Shown here piece after piece: positions 63,165 to 64,000 of a DNA stretch of 64,000 bases (position 1 is its first letter; the number at the start of each line of letters is the position of its first letter). Location of the stretch: the NCBI GenBank assembly GCA_003161435.1, contig PMOS01000012.1, forward strand, positions 124,001 to 188,000. Reading direction: 5' to 3'. Under the pieces are notes generated by a model. It was given only the letters and a program-made list of their open reading frames with translations. It was not told the origin of the DNA and did no database searches. The DNA comes from Vulcanimicrobiota bacterium (lineage in GTDB: Bacteria; Vulcanimicrobiota; Vulcanimicrobiia; Vulcanimicrobiales; Vulcanimicrobiaceae). A program made the translations under genes and the position numbers.

Positions 63165-64000
63165 TTAGGCCGGCCGGCGAATCTCGGTTGGCGCCGGCGA
63201 GCGGCCGGCCAGCACCGACATGAACGCCTCGACGCCGTGCGCCTCGCGCAGCCAGTCGGGTGCGGCGGCGAGCGCGTTCGCGACGTCGGCCCGATGACGA
63301 GCGCGGCGTTCGGCGGCGTGCCCTTCGACCGGATGCGCCGCGTACAGCGCGTCGAGCACCGCAAGGTAGTGCGGCAACGCGGCGCCCAGCCGCTGCGCGA
63401 ACAGGCCCAGCCGTGCGGTGACGGTGACGGAGGTCGAGCCGGTCGGCGCAAAGCGCACCGCGCGCGCGAGTCGCAGGGTGAAGTCCCAGTCGTCGAGCAA
63501 CGGCACCGCGTCGTTGAACGTCCCGATCCGGTCGAACAACCCGCGATAGAGGACGACCGCGTCGAGCGGTACCGCGTGCGCGATCTCGAGCAGCGCGAGA
63601 TCGCTCTCGGCGCCGCCGAACGCCGCGACCTCGCCGACCTGTTCCGCGTTGCTCGCGGTTCCGTCGGTGCGCTCGACCGCCAAGCATGAACCCGCGAGCG
63701 ATGCCATCGCGCCGGTGCGCGCGATCGCCTCGACGGCGCGCTCGAGATGGTCGGCAGCGTAGCGGTTGTCGGGATCGAGAAACGCGACGTACTCGCCGCG
63801 GATCATCCGCAGGGCGAGGTTCCGCGCGGCGCCGGGGCTATGCGGAGTCGCCAGGCGCGCGTAGGCGATGCGCTCCCATGCGGCGTGCGAACGCAGCAGG
63901 GCCTCGAGGTTCATCGGTCCGTGATCGACGACGACGATTTCCCAGTTGTCGACGCGTTGAGCGGCGACCGAGTCGAGCGCACGCAGCAGCGGCGCTGGTT
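63165..64000 (-). CDS. Family 2 glycosyltransferase (start outside window)
   Basis: The minus-strand frame is open from 64000 to a TAA at 63165, about 277 residues, with the start beyond the right edge. GT-A fold: the edge reads LLRALDSVAAQRVDNWEIVV, then VDHGP, matching the start of the nucleotide-sugar domain; AARNLALRMIRGEYVAFLDPD contains the DxD-type motif, followed by LLDDWDFTLRLARA. It transfers a sugar onto the glycan made by this cluster. The 74-base gap to the epimerase gene holds no feature. Confidence 0.88.
   Translation of the reverse strand, partial: PAPLLRALDSVAAQRVDNWEIVVVDHGPMNLEALLRSHAAWERIAYARLATPHSPGAARNLALRMIRGEYVAFLDPDNRYAADHLERAVEAIARTGAMASLAGSCLAVERTDGTASNAEQVGEVAAFGGAESDLALLEIAHAVPLDAVVLYRGLFDRIGTFNDAVPLLDDWDFTLRLARAVRFAPTGSTSVTVTARLGLFAQRLGAALPHYLAVLDALYAAHPVEGHAAERRARHRADVANALAAAPDWLREAHGVEAFMSVLAGRSPAPTEIRRPA

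Overview
The window is a high-GC (roughly two-thirds G+C) bacterial chromosome segment with densely packed genes. Neighbouring genes very often share ATGA, GTGA or TGATG stop/start overlaps. Protein types point to a diderm-like soil bacterium: many lipoproteins with Cys-polyGly tethers, S53 and S8 secreted proteases, an archaeal-type ProRS, an Amj-type lipid II flippase and a periplasmic (Tat) molybdo-flavoenzyme. My best guess is Candidatus Eremiobacterota (WPS-2) or a close relative; this is an inference from gene content, not a phylogenetic result. No rRNA, tRNA, CRISPR array, transposase or prophage was recognised.

Layout. 1-1.3 kb: 5'-truncated view of prfA (its 3' end lies outside the window) and rpmE, each next to a hairpin. 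1.3-5.5 kb: two coupled lipoprotein genes, one an S53 (sedolisin) protease. 5.7-11.0 kb: a tightly overlapping plus-strand operon of an exported protein, LuxE-like and LuxC-like proteins, a class III aminotransferase and a Gfo/Idh oxidoreductase, with no luciferase. 11.0-19.6 kb: a collapsed S8-protease remnant, an intact S8 protease, cinA, a secreted probable beta-propeller, a siroheme-synthase-like dehydrogenase, a split glutamine-dependent NAD synthase (nadE plus separate nitrilase) and a lipoamide-dehydrogenase-like flavoprotein. 19.7-26.4 kb: membrane glycosyltransferases (PIG-V-like, GtrA, PMT/GT39), an aldehyde dehydrogenase, ogt and an LCMT-type methyltransferase. 26.4-31.2 kb: TPR lipoprotein, amj, M16 peptidase, exported protein, proS. 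31.3-36.8 kb: PduO adenosyltransferase, VOC protein, then an accessory patch with a doubly frameshifted Vgb-type propeller lipoprotein, a truncated paralogue of it, and an orphan low-GC protein that looks like a proteasome/HslV-type Ntn-hydrolase; then mmcQ and NUDIX. 36.9-42.1 kb: APC permease, hydroxyacid dehydrogenase, LytTR/LytS-type two-component pair, comB. 42.4-46.2 kb: a PaoABC-like aldehyde oxidoreductase.

46.3-55.4 kb: the conserved translation/isoprenoid/envelope block rpsB-tsf-pyrH-frr-(small ORF)-uppS-cdsA-dxr-rseP-ispG, all on the minus strand, followed by a stalk-domain protein and a small membrane protein. 55.5-57.2 kb: a lower-GC AbiE-type toxin-antitoxin insertion whose toxin gene is frameshifted while the antitoxin is intact. 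57.3-64 kb: a surface-polysaccharide or glycolipid sugar-modification cluster (C-methyltransferase, PhyH, WbqC, GNAT, CmcI-like, DegT aminotransferase, RfbC-like epimerase, GT2 running off the end).

Recurring themes are (i) short dispersed repeats with core CCTTCGACAAGCTCAGG, one of them inside the aldehyde dehydrogenase gene, and (ii) decay of duplicated lipoprotein genes, leaving signal-peptide stubs beside or near intact or larger copies.
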